Positions 1 through 12,609 of a DNA stretch of 64,000 nt are shown here, piece after piece; the stretch's first letter is position 1; the number at the start of each line of letters is the position of its first letter. Below the pieces are notes generated by a model that did not search any database, had not been told where the DNA came from, and saw only the letters and a list, made by a program, of their open reading frames with translations. The DNA is from Neodiprion pinetum (taxonomy: Eukaryota; Arthropoda; Insecta; Hymenoptera; Diprionidae): NCBI RefSeq assembly GCF_021155775.2, contig NC_060233.1, forward strand, positions 12,278,782-12,342,781, in the 5' to 3' direction. Position numbers and translations under genes: made by a program.

Positions 1-32
1 TTGCCCTAAAATCACGTCATTAAAATCTGCAG

Positions 33-1914
33 GTCGAAACACCGAATTCTGTGGGAGTGTACGTGTCGGGAACCGGATTTCTGGCGGATTTGTATCGAAG
101 TATTGTGCGAGCGTTTTCGCCCAAGGGGACTGAGGTCAACATGGACACCATGCCGTGCTTGCCAGACCCGATTCCCCCCGATTTAGACAGATACACGCAA
201 ATCGTATCACTGATATTTCTTTGCTGGATCATGGCCGTTTTCGAGCCCTACGGACTGAGGCTGAGGCACGTTGTAATGTGCTACTATCACCCAGATCGCG
301 CCAGGCAAAGGGCCGTTTGGCTGTACAATCACATAATCAGGTATGTGGTTTCCTGGTTCAAATTCTTATCTTACTCACACATCCATCCAGTCGTATTTGG
401 CTTCTCTTTTTCTCTCGAGCAAAAAAACAACTTTAAAGTTTGGTTTATGAAGGTGTTTACGATCGCACTTATGCTGACTATCAAGAAAAGTTTGGAAATT
501 TGACAGAAACATTTTGAATATATACTTGCGTCAGCGGCTCATTTGATTTTGAAATTGACTAAACTAATGTACACTACTCGTGAAATCTCGTGAAATTGTT
601 ATAAAAACAAACTGGCCGGACTGGCAGGGGTTCATTGTGGTGTGAAGCGATTGGCACCAAAAAGAGCCGATTGTGCTTCGTGAAACGGGGAATGCTAGTT
701 CTAGTATTCGTCTAAAAAGGTGGATGAGTCAGGTGAAAAAAACATCTTTTATATAAGTTTAGCTTCAGGGTGACATAGACTATGGGACGTTCAGATAATG
801 GGTGTCCAACGACTAGATTTGGGTTGGTTTGGGTTCAGTTTCAAAGGTTTCTGTTGTTTTAAGCTTTTGGTGTCTATTATAATTGATGTCTATCCTTTGC
901 ACTTGATTCAATATTTTTGTAAACATGGTAGTATTTGTTAAAGTAAGTATTGTTCGGTTTGTTTATAATATGGTATAGTATTATATGATATATTGTTTTT
1001 AGTAGAAAATATAAATGTTTTACAAAAACCCAATTACGTTTGGGACGCAATTACCTTTTGCATTCGGGGTTTCGGGCACCTGAGTTCTAAATCCATGAAG
1101 CGCAGGGGATTTTTCATGTAATATAAAAAAATCTTTTGATATCACATAAAATCTTGTAGAATTCTGAGAAATCACCTAAAATCATTGAAATCATATGAAA
1201 TCCCTAAGTTCCCCAAAAACCTCCGACATCTGTCGAAATCCTTCGAAATTATCGTCAACCTCACGGAATCTTGTTATATCCTACGAGATACTTTGGATAC
1301 ACTAAAATCTTTGAACACAGACTGACTGATGATTAGTTTACCGCAAGTTACGAAAAAATCTCATATGATTTGTACATTTTATCAACTTTTCCAAAATACG
1401 ATCATAAAATCTATAATTTCTTAAAATTTGAAAGAGTTTCTTTGTCAAGGCGAAGAAAAACGCGTGAAATACAATTTTCTGCATCCGTGGGTAAAATAAA
1501 AACGTGGTCCAAGATTTGTCTATTACCGAAAGTTTTGTTGCGCACCTTTTTCATTTCTTTTCACAAAAATTCACCGTGCTCCACCTCCAGATCACGTGGT
1601 AGTTTCATGAAATATGCAAGGCGACAACTGCGAAGAAAATTCACCAAGTCCGACAAGATGAAGACTGAGAGAGTGACCCTCCGGGAACGACTGGTGGCGA
1701 TTTGTCCGATCTTGCGGCATTGTTGCGGAGCAGAGAAGGCCGCGTGCCTTTTGTGCGGAGCCGTTGAGCGGGAGGATCAATCTCTGATAAAATGTTCAAA
1801 GCCAACCTGCATAGGCTTATTCTGTGTCCAGTGTTTTGCAGATTTACAAAACCGCTGCACTATTTGCATGGAACCAATCGATTACGGTGATCTCTCCGAC
1901 ATAAGCGAGGAAAG
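33..1914 (+). other. Conserved core of the DCST gene: last DC-STAMP exon plus RING exon
   Basis: These two exons (33-340 and 1621-1914) are the only part of the long plus-strand gene with clear family similarity. The first starts after a CTGCAG acceptor and ends at AG|GTATGT in phase 2. The second starts at 1621 in the matching phase and rebuilds an Arg codon. The C-terminal RING is the E3-ligase-like module known in DCST1. Its DSSD ending resembles what I remember of DCST2/sneaky more than DCST1, so I leave the paralogue open. Confidence 0.85.
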
Positions 1915-4900
1915 GTATAAGATCAATTTATCAGTGCCTCGTGATGCTGACACTAAAAATAACTTGCTCGTTGCTCATGTCGATACAGAGATTCTTCAGA
2001 TGGCCAGGAACCGCTACCTTGTGGACAAAAGCTGATCGAAAAGTTGAGAGAAGATGCTTTGAAAAGGGAACAATTTAAGGGTGAAGAAGAAGACGAAGGC
2101 GAAGACGAAAAAGAAGAAGAAGAAGAAGAAGAAGAAGGAGAAGGAGAAGGAGAAGGAGAAGAAGGAGAAGGAGAAGGAGAAGAAGAAGAAGAAGAAGAAG
2201 AAGAAGAAGAAGAAGAAGAAGAAGAAGAAGAAGAAGAAGAAGAAGAAGGAGAAGAAGAAGAAGAAGAAGAAGAAGAAGAAGAAGAAGATGAAGAAGAAGC
2301 AGAAGAACATGATGGAAAAGGAGAAGAATACGTCAAGGCTAAGCTTGAAAAAGAGATGAAAAAGGATCAGAAAAAAGTGATTGATGAAGAAGAGAAAGCT
2401 CTCTTAGACGGAGACGAAGAAGAGAAAGCTTTCTTAGACGGAGGCGAAGAAGGATATGATGAAGTCAATGAAGAAGAGTACGAAAAAGAAGACGAAAATG
2501 CAGACGATGTTGAAGATGACGAAGAACTTGAAGAGGAAGAAGAAGATGTAGACGATGTTGCAGATGATGAAGAATTCGAAGAGGAAGAAGAAGATGCAGA
2601 CGATGTTGCAGACGAGGTAGAACTTGAGGAGGAAGAAGAAGTACCCGACCACAAAAAGCGTAAAAGAAAAACAGACCCTCTGGTAAAGAAAGCGAGAGAA
2701 GAAAAACAGCTCGACGAGTCGGAAAGCTGTAGCTCATCTTCGACGGATTACAGTTACTGTAAATGCATATTAATCCCTGTTTTAGATTCACGTCGATTTC
2801 AATTTCCTTGTCTTTTATCCAAAGCCTACCAAGACGAGTCACCAGGAGATGTCGACGTCACGCAACAACGAAAACCGTACAAAGATATCGAGGCTCAGAA
2901 AGTTAGGGATGATGTCACTCTGCAGGTAGTTCTGCTCGTTATTCCTGCTGATTTATCTCTAGTCCGTAAAGTACAGAATTCGATTTGTATACTGTACTGT
3001 GAACCGTCAAATGTTTAAATGTAAATTGTCTATTCTCCGCCTATATTGTATCACAACGGTAGGTTTTTAACGATTCGTCGACGGACGAGGAAAGTCCTGT
3101 GAATGAAGACTTGCAGGATTCGCGAGTAAAGGAAAAACCTATCGATGTCGAGTCTACTTCATCAGCTTCCATAGCCGACACTGAATCCCTACCGACCGAA
3201 GAGGTTGACGAGGAGGAAATCATACAAGAAGAAGTCAGCGAAGGACACGAGGAAGAGAGCTTATTGCCTAAAAAACGGAAGAAAAGGAATAAAAAGCGCA
3301 ATCGCGTCAGGAAAATCGTCGCCATTTTGTCGAGACCATTTTCAAGGAAAGGAGTAAGTCTGCGTCGAAGATCTTTATCGTATTCTTGAAAATTTTTCAT
3401 CAATTGGTGTTTTCCATAACTGTTATCTAAGGCTTTATATACCCAAATATTCGCAGTGTGATCCGCGATGTGCTGGACTTAGCATCGAGAAGAGGAGGTC
3501 ATCGATATTTGACAAGATTGTAAACGTGATGCATACGAGGCCGAGATTTCCAGTAGCAGCCTTCAGACGACCTGAAAAGAGTCAAACTTGCAAACCGTTG
3601 CTAAAACTGTCGGATTCTAACGATTTGGTGGAACTTAATTTAAGTCCGAGGAAATACGCGTCAACCGTGAGTGAAATCTGGTTACCTGAAATGGACCGGA
3701 TGCAAAAGGTCCAACACTTTGAAGAAGACTCAGCCTCTGCCGGAGCCAACTATAGGAGCAACAACTATCATCGCAGGAAATGGAAGAAGGTTGGTTCAAA
3801 AACTGGCAAGAAACGCAATATGAGGAAAACAATTCAAGGTGAATCGTTCACGAAATATCCACATGAAAAGAAGTTTGAAACGAAAGAGTTGCCAAGGTAA
3901 TTTTGAATCTTTTTAGCTAAAAACATAACGAATATCTCCAAACTCCAAAAAACTATGATTGATGAAATACAGATATTTGAAGCCTGTCGTCGAGAAAACT
4001 AAATACAACGAAATCAATGAAATGGCAATTTATGGACCAACACGGAGAACCGAAGGTACCGATAGGAATTACACCAACAAACTGAGTGGCACGAAGACAA
4101 TCTCAACGACATCGAATGCACGGAATACTTGGAATATAAGAGGAACTGACGACGAATGCGTAGGCAGATTTATCCGAGAGAGCAAAATATTTGATGAACT
4201 TTAATTAACTTTCCCATTATTTTTTGTTTCAGGATATTTGCATTTGTTCGCGAGGATCTTCTCTTTCCACTTTGGATGTTGTTCCCCGAAGTTCAAATAA
4301 AAAACATGAATTTGATATGACCACAATTGAGGAAGGAAGTAACGAAGTTTTTACAGAACCTCCACAAGTGGAAAGCGACGAGTTCGTCGACATTACCGGC
4401 CTGTCTTCCGAAACTTTTGAAGTGAACCTGAACGGGGAAGATAAAAGTGAGACAGTTTCTTTTCTTTTGTCCTGAAAAAACGTTCTGAAACCGTCTGAAA
4501 CGAAAAGAACCTTTTCAGAAATTCTTTGTGAACAATTTAGACCAAACTCACTTCTGGCCAAACTGCAGTGATTAAATTTTTCGTTGTGGTTTTATACAGT
4601 CAAGGCGAAGAAGAGTATGAAGCGATTAGTAACAACAGATGAAGATGAATGGTCTTCGAAATCAAACTCAAAAAGATTCAGGCGAGTAATAGACGTTTGT
4701 ATGTCTGACGATAAGGTAGAAAAGATGTCGGCTATGAAAAGACCTTGGAGTCCAAGTAGACCGGAAGTGGAAGAGGGAAGGCTAGGGACTTCGCCTAGTT
4801 CGACTATAATAGACGTGGAAACAATGGAAGAAACAATAACGACAAATGTTGATCGCGGTACGTTTCGAAGAAAGAGGAAAAGAAGGAAACGAAGTCAAAG

Positions 4901-7900
4901 TGTCAGTCAGAAACCGCCAAAAAAATTGTACGATCCATTAGGTGGACTTCAGTCATTTGGTAAGCAGCCTGAGTTGATGTTCAAAAAACATTTGGAAACT
5001 CCGAAGATCCGTATGGAGGTCGAAGAGGCAGGAAAAAGACAGCGTAAAATTGAAATTGAGACAGAGAAAAAGAAGATGGAAGAATCAAAGGAGATAATCA
5101 ATAAAGAAGAACACTCTAATTTAATGAAGTTTTTTGATTTTTCCGGTGATAAAATTTGCATCCAAGAAAAAGCTTCAACGAAATTTGTAGAAAATGAAAA
5201 GGACACCGATCTGCAAGAGGCGGTGACAAGTAAAATTCAAACAGATTATTCAAACCTTTGTGAGGCAAGACCAGAGTCACTAATTGACGTTCCTAAAAAC
5301 CCCAAACCCGACACAAGCACTAGCGAATTACCGACCACGGATGAATTAACAATGGTTTATGAAACATTGCGGCAACTTGACTCGCGTGGGAATAAGTATA
5401 AATACAATTCTAAGCCTCATCGGCATCGAAAGTCACCTCAAAAGCTCGAAAAAGAACGGCAGAAGCGTTTTGGCTCTTATTACACTGATGCTGAAGACAG
5501 CTCGCGAAGAAGAGGTCCTGAATCCTACCGAAGTGCCGTCAGCGACGAGGAGACGAGTCCCCGTAGAATATTCGCCAGTGAACGCAGACAAGCGACACAT
5601 ACAAGTAGCTCAATTCACGACCATGGCGACACTTCAGGATCTCCAAAATACCTTAGGCAACTAGTGAAGAGACACAGAAATTACCGAAGTGGAGAATATA
5701 GTTCACCGGAAACTCCAGGACAGTCTTCTCCAGGTTACAGACCAGGCGGTTATTCTGCTTCTGGAGATTCTGCTCACTGCGAAGATGGGTACAGTATGGA
5801 AAGAAGAATGCCTCCTGCGTGTGAAGACAGATTTCATACCGTTAGTAGACGTTGGCGCGGTATTGAGGAGGAATACAACTTGATGCCTCGTCGACTGAGC
5901 CCAGAAAGTGAACAAAGGCAACGAGTGAATATCAGAGGATATGATTGTGAGGAGAGAGAAGATCAGGAACAGGACGATAATCACTATCAAAACGTTGATC
6001 GCACGCTCGATTATAGAGATCAACCGATGAACCAAGTGACCATGTATGATCCATCATCTCCTCCACCTTACGATACAAGGAATTTACTTGGGGCAGGAAC
6101 GATTGCGAGGTCAGTTCAAATTTGCCAGCGTAGGCGGAGTGTATTGAAGTATAACTGTGTGTGAAGACATCGGGATCGTAAGGAATGACAAAGCAAAATG
6201 GGACCTTAGAACTGAACGATTATTTGGGGAATGGAACCCCGGGGAAAAACGGAATCCGGGAATAAAATAAGTTCTTGGGGCAAAATGGGACTTAGGGACG
6301 AAACAGACCCCCGAAACAAAGTTATAAAAAACGAGTTGTGTGTGAATTTTTTTGAGCGTAAAGCGAGGATTCGCCGTTTTTCTCCGGTTCTACCTACATT
6401 CCTTCTGGTGTTTATTCATACAGAGTCTGATTCATTCCACTCAAACATGTTCTGCCCAATACCACCATCGTTTTCAACGCCTGTAGTACAATTTGGAAAT
6501 GATATTTTCAATTCTTCTGTTTCACACCACAGAAAAAAAATTATTTATCTATTTTTCATTTCTTACGAACAGTATTTTATAGTGTGCTGTCTAACCGCCT
6601 GTTTTGGATGTTTAGATATCCTCAAAGGTATCCGAGTCCCAGAAATTATCCCGACGGAGTGGATCCGTATTACGGTATATCGTTATTCAGTCCCAACCCC
6701 TACATTTCCAATATCGAACATTTTTCTCGACCTGAACAACCTCTGCAATACGCGCCGGAACCGAGGATGGATACAACTTGCAGTGAAGAGATCGATCAAT
6801 GGCACAGCTTGCCGCAGTCCCAGTCTTATGAGCACCCAGTGGCTGAAGATACACGCAAGACTGAATGGGAAGGTCCGAATAACAATAACCGAAGGGGTTT
6901 TATGGGGTTACCAATTTTGAGAAGGTTCCTGCCCATCTCCAAAAAGCCGGAACTGACATTCGAGCTCAAAGAACACAATAGGATCAGGTTGATCCGAGAG
7001 AGAGAAGCCACGGGTCGATCTGTCGAAAACACACAACTTTCCGAAACTTCTGTGCCCTCCACTTGTGGTCGATCACAACGAAGCGGAGACAACCCTACGG
7101 AAAATGTGAGTAACGTGGTCATTTTTTTTAAAAACCTGAAATACAGTCTCTCAATCTCTAAACTGTTATAAACTTTAGCATTAAGGTGATCGCAAGTGAG
7201 ATGGTTCGATATTGGTACATATAACGAAAAATTTTGATATTCTACTTGGTCATTATCATATGAAATTTAGAACATTATTTTTTCACAATTTTTGAAAAAA
7301 GCTAATTCAAACTCAAAATTTTATGCATATGCCCTGTTGGAAAATGGCGTTCTTAACGCAAAAAGAGGTTGAAAGGTTAGGATTGAACAGAAAACTATCT
7401 GCACTATGAAATGGTCATCAATAAGCCGTGTTCTTCGCTTGGCAGGGCTCTTGTCTGTGTCCAAATAAGAATTCTAGCCGTAACAATAATTTTTCACAGT
7501 CGAATAATAAACTGCCACATCAAACAACAGAGGTTTTCAACCAAGTCTTGAACGAGTACGGACAACGCAGACTATCGAAAGGACCAAAGAAGGTCAAGAA
7601 AAGAATTTGTGGTCAACGAAACACGAATGTTGCCTCACAGCAGACCGACTCATTAGTTGATGTGATTGAGCTTCACCCTCCCAGAAGACGAAAAAGTGAT
7701 GCTATTGCAAAAATGACGAGAAATCTCGCTAACAACTTCGGTTCAAAAGTAGGTGGTTAAAAAAATTCGCCACTCGGTATCAGTCATCAGTATTTGAATT
7801 ATACTAATAAGTGAAGTTGTTTCAGATCTTGCGTTTGTTTTATACGTATTAAAAAATTTTAGTGAACCCCTGCTTGAGGTGTCTCACGGCTTTGATATTT

Positions 7901-10900
7901 CCGAATGCATTTTTAATAGACCGTTTTATTAGTCAACCAGATCTTAGCTACGCTGCATCGTTTTTACTTTGCGACTGAAGATCTTGAACGCTAAGCATTA
8001 AACGTACGTTTCTTGTCAGCCAAAGAAGAATAAGTCTAAAGCAAGTTCTGCTCCACGGGCCAGCGGACATTCACAGATATGGGTAGAACCATGTAAAAAT
8101 CCAATTTGCGACAATGTTAAAAAGAAAAGGACGAAGCAAGGTCGTAAGCGAAGGGACGATATTATAGTACCGAAATCGAGTCGAAATCAGAGAACACAAC
8201 CTCAAAATTCTCAGACCGAAATGTCCTCTGTCGATTCAAATCGTTATCGAAGAAAAAATCGACGCCGTAAATTCATCGCTAGTGAAGAAGACGAGGAAGA
8301 TACCACGGATAATAACGAAACATCACACTGAAGGAGGTAGAGTAGGTAAAAACTGATCTGTTATAGTGCCAGTGAATATATAAGTTAATGACTGAGTCTC
8401 GTATTTGATTTTGAAAATGTTTTCATCGCATATTTTACACTACACCAAGTCAATGTCATAAAATGGACATCCAACAGCTTACACGAAGTTTTCTATGCTG
8501 TGGTATGCATAAAATAGACCTAAAACTATCAGCCGGGTGCCCAAGGCAACGCCATGTTGTCCCAATCCCAATCGCGGAGAAAAACTGTACAGTATTTACG
8601 TTTTCACGCCGCTTTAATCTGAAATTTATTCTCGTTTTAGGCGTGGCTATCATGCCGAATCTCGCTGAGCGCCGTAAGATGAAAAAACACCAATACTTCA
8701 CCACTCCTCCACAAGTCTACAATATTTACTGCACCGAATCACTTCCTGTACAGCAGGTTCCCATCCTAGTTGAAAACTTGTCGAAATCCATTCCGCAACT
8801 CAGCTTACCAGTTTATTCACCGACGAAATTATTGCGAACCCCTCGAAGCAGCGCGGGACTTTTTCGAAGAAATCGTAACCCGAGGGAAAATCGATTAGCT
8901 GACTCCTACTTGCCTTATTTCCCAGAAGAGTATCACCGCAAACAGATTGCAAAGCAAGTCAAGCTAGCCCAAAGTCTGGAATATAAGTTGTGTAACTCAT
9001 AGGTGACGTTGAATTATTACGCTCTTTCAGTTTAAACGCCAATCAATTCAAGATCCAGTCATCTGAATCGCAGAACCAGAACAACAACAATCAAATCGAA
9101 AATAACCAGCGTCAAATTTCTGGCTCCGAGTATAGACAGAATTTTTTAACACCTCACGGTTGTATGGACGCTGATTTTCGAATCAACTGTGATGGAAAGC
9201 CAATCCATTTAATCGATCATGTTCAAGACGAAGGTCCATTTCAAGACTTTCAGAATGATCTGAAAAATGCGAATATGGATTCCAACTCTCGGTTACAAAG
9301 TCAAATTTCTGTTAATTTGACTACAGATCCACTAAAAATAAACAAGAAAAAGAAGAAGAGACTCTCATTTTTAGTTGACATTGTGAGGAGGATAAGACGT
9401 AACAGCTCTCTGCAACCCACCGTCAGTGTGTATCCAACATCACAAATCTCTGTCAGTGCAAATGTAGAAGCTAAAGAATCCACCAATTTGAAGGAATGTC
9501 CAGAAAATTCAGCTGCCGCTGTAACAGACTCTGCAAGAGAAGAACAAGAGTCAAACAGAAGAATGGCTTATAGTGCTCAGGAAATATTAAGTCCCAGACA
9601 GCTAATTTCATCGACAACGAATATGTGTTCTATTAGGAAAGATGAACAGCGCACAGGTGAAACAGAATCTAAGGACAAAATAACTGATTGTACAGTTAAA
9701 GAGAAAACTTCACTACCAGTCAATAAAAGTTTCAATAGTACGCCGAGCTTTGACGAAGTTTTGGCCAAGCTTGAAGAAACTTTGCTAAGGTACAGCGAAA
9801 ACAGTTTCACTCGTTTCTCTCTGTGACATAAAGTGCTATGAAGTACTATTCGATATTATTTTCAGATATCGATTTGAGACGGACGTTGATTGCAAGCTCT
9901 TTACAAATATGATAGTAAAACAATTGAAGCAACACAGCACAAAGTTGAGTTTTAATGACCAAATTATAGCTGAAATGGTGAAAAGAGAGGAAGAGAAAGA
10001 GGATTCCAATATTGTCGGAGAATCAAGTGAGCGGGAATTATCTTCTGTCAAACCGAGCACAAGGGAAAAAGTTCCCCATCTTAAATTAGATCAACGTGAT
10101 AAGAGTCAGAATCTGTTGGAATTACATACCGTAAATGCAAGATCCCACGTGACCGAAGCCATGTATGGGTCAGCAGCTTCTTCCGCATCAAACATCTGCA
10201 AAAACTGCAAATGTGCAAGACAGAAAGAAAATTCGTCCTTCAGGAATGAAGAATTTGTCCAAAATACAATGAAAGAAAACGACGTCGACAGTTGCAGTCG
10301 CAAAACATTCTACGAGCGTGAATTCTTGGACCACAGCCGCTATTTTGGGTCCGAAGCAGGTAATATTTTAAAACAGTACGGAGAAGACGAGAAGAAGCGA
10401 TATCAGCGGAAGTCGAAGGCCCAAAATGTAGACCGTCAGCGAAGTTGGAATCAGGAATGCTTCAGCAATGCTTGTACGATCGTCGAATAGCATTGAGAAA
10501 TTTTAAATCTGAAACGTGCTGTTTTTACTCTCAAGGTACATCTTCCAGAAGCTTGAAAAGCACCACTTGGTTTGATGGGAATTTGGAGGGTTTTGTGGGC
10601 CGGGATTCACCTACCCGTCAATGCTCAAATCGAGAACATTCGCCGCCAGAGAGAGACCTTTCTGCTAGGCTGTCATTCGAGGCTAACACGAGTCGTTGCA
10701 GCTTCATGAGCCCGTCATTCCGAGGAGTTGATCACGTTTATCACGACCAAGACATAGAGCAATGTTTGTATCCACATGCAAATCTCGCTTGTTGTGGCCT
10801 TGTCATGTACGGACAAAATGGATCCACGCTAAGGTGAAACTCAATCCAGCTGATAATATATTTTCACGATACATCGTTCAATGCTCGTTATTCTTGATGA

Positions 10901-12503
10901 TTGCAGTTTGGCCCAGGGACAATACTGTCACAGGACAATTCCAGTCTGTGGCACCGTCAGCCAGGGAATCTCACCTAGGTTCGACATCTTAACTTTTCTG
11001 TTTTTAAATATTTTCATTAGGTTCCAAACTGGGTAGAGCAATATGGCGTCGAGTTCCGCGATCAGCTGATTGCATTAGCCTCGGTTTTAGTTAGATCGCA
11101 TGTATATCAAGAAGTGGAAAACTCCGTCCAACGCTTACATTCTGTTTGTAGTCTGCTGAGATGACATGAAAGATAAATAGGGCAAAAAACTTCTTTCAGG
11201 CTTATATCAAACAGGTTACGTTTTCTGACACCAGGTAAAGTCTTCGGGAAAATATTTAATCGTATATCGTGCAATGTACCATAACAGCTTCAAGCTGAAT
11301 TGAACTATCAGTCAAAATCGACTTTTGAAATTAAATACGGCCCTGTTAGTTCAGGTTAATTTTACATCTCCATTTTACGATAAGTTTATTAATCTTATTT
11401 CGGGATTCACGAATAATTGATCAAGGTGCCTACCATATAATAGACAGTCACATCTCATTCACGATTTAAAGCTTTATATATACTGATTATTGTGGAGTTA
11501 CCAGATTGTGCAATTTTTTACGATACTCATGTAGAAAGCAGTAATTCTCAGATTACGCCGAGAGCGTCGTTCACGAATAATAGCAGCCATCTTACGCAGA
11601 AAGTATAACAAGAAACAATAATAATTCAAATAATTTGAATTCATATACGCGATATTTGGATCCAAAATTTTGGCGTGTATAATACGGTGTCCTATTACGC
11701 GATCAGTTAATCGTCTTGGCCTGGATTTCACCCGAATTGGACTATTAAAAAGTGACGGAAAATTCCGTGCAAGTAGTTACAGTTTACCGTTTACTATTTT
11801 GTTATATTAAGTTGACGAAGAGTGGAATATGGGTCTGAAGAAAAACGCTTTTGCAATTGAAAATGAGCTGGTTGGTGTTGTACACGTTCTATTGCGTCTT
11901 TTAATGTCTTGGATTTTTGCAATAGCAATCCCGAAAGACAATTCTTAACCTCAAGTTTGACCTCCTTGATTTATCTCAGCTTGCGCCATGTTTTCGTTAT
12001 CTGTCCAGGTCAGATCACTTACAGTGGATCTAGAAATAATTTATTATTAAAGTCGTATCATGTAGCGTTGATTTTTGTTTTTCATGTCACTTCTAGATAC
12101 GAACCAAATTTACTTCAATCAACTCCATATCAGGAACGAGATCCATGCTCTCTACAGCGCAATCGTCACAGGAAGAAAAGTAAATGTGACTGCTGCAATC
12201 GGTTGCAGAGTACTGAGAGAGTGAATAGAAGACATCAGCATCACATTTGTGTAGGAAAATTTTATGCACTTTATAATTGTCGATGTAGGCATTTACGTTC
12301 TTGTTGCATTGTGTTTGGTGCAGAAAGCCGAAAGGAAAAGCGAGCCGGAAACAAATCGTGAAAACAGAACGGATGCGGGAATTTCACCACCTCCGGTCCT
12401 GAGGAACTTCGCTAAAGCGGCGAACACCGTTTTGGCCACAATATTTCGACGCTCCACTAATCGCGAGGTAATTAGACTCTCTGATCCGGTTAATATTAGT
12501 TGA
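33..12503 (+). CDS. DC-STAMP domain / RING-finger protein (DCST1/DCST2/sneaky family), 5'-partial, with giant low-complexity tail
   Basis: Membrane protein of the DC-STAMP family; DCST relatives act in sperm-egg fusion (mouse) and sperm membrane breakdown (Drosophila sneaky). The 5' exons lie outside the window. Exon 33-340 carries the end of the DC-STAMP domain, with a membrane segment and a conserved EPYGLRLRH / RAVWLYNHI block. Exon 1621-1914 carries a Cys-rich RING (CLLC, CSKPTC, FCVQC, CTIC), followed by DLSDISEERDSSD, which is typical of the family C-terminus. Phases then match through 1989-2758, 2825-2925, 3063-3353, 3457-3896, 3973-4159, 4233-4446, 4600-6109, 6616-7105, 7446-7748, 8020-8281, 8641-~8989, 9031-9789, 9866-10473, 10536-10833, 10907-10978, 12097-12250 and 12324-12503, giving about 2500 residues in the window. 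The tail is poly-Glu, then Lys/Arg/Ser-rich with scattered Cys pairs. The 8281/8641 and 8989/9031 junctions are the weakest. The gene could instead end at the TGA at 8331, or be two genes. Confidence 0.72.
341..1620 (+). other. Intron of the DCST gene, no gene seen
   Basis: AT-rich intron between the DC-STAMP and RING exons. Positions about 1100-1330 show a loose reiteration of AAATC-like words. I see no coding potential on either strand and no RNA gene. Confidence 0.6.
2083..2299 (+). repeat. (GAA/GAG)n coding microsatellite giving a poly-Glu/Gly tract
   Basis: About 215 bases of nearly pure GAA/GGA triplets lie within exon 1989-2758. In the coding frame they give runs of Glu broken by Gly and Asp. 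The other plus frame gives poly-Lys and the minus strand gives poly-Ser or poly-Phe; those are shadows. The acidic character continues to about 2640 with less repetitive codons, which suggests the acidic tail is selected and the pure triplet run is an expansion within it. Confidence 0.9.
10979..12096 (+). other. Intron of the DCST gene with dispersed-repeat copies
   Basis: An 1.1-kb intron closed by a TTCTAG acceptor. It holds one copy of the dispersed GCAATATGGCGTCG repeat (from about 11028) and, near 11690, a related GCGATCAGTTAATCG word that may be a second diverged copy. No exon is evident; open frames here are short and AT-rich. Confidence 0.5.
11028..11150 (+). repeat. Copy of dispersed GCAATATGGCGTCG repeat
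   Basis: AGCAATATGGCGTCG followed by GCGATCAGCTGATTGCATT and CTCGGTTTTAGTTAG. The right half is diverged. Confidence 0.65.
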
Positions 12504-12589
12504 TTGTGAAATGAAATTCGTGGAATACCTACTGCAAAGCATTCGAACGCGCACCGAAATACGTCTAACGCGTAATATTCTGTGTCAAT

Positions 12590-12595
12590 TTTATT
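12590..12595 (-). terminator. Poly(A) signal of the small minus-strand gene
   Basis: AATAAA on the minus strand, 15 bases after the TGA at 12612-12610. It implies a very short 3' UTR. Confidence 0.55.
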
Positions 12596-12609
12596 ATTCG
12601 ATCTAGTTT

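Noticed and set aside
1953..2654. Long minus-strand poly-Ser and poly-Phe open frames and a plus-strand poly-Lys frame
   Set aside because: They are the other frames of the GAA/GAG repeat. The Glu frame is the one continuous with the RING exon by splice phase.
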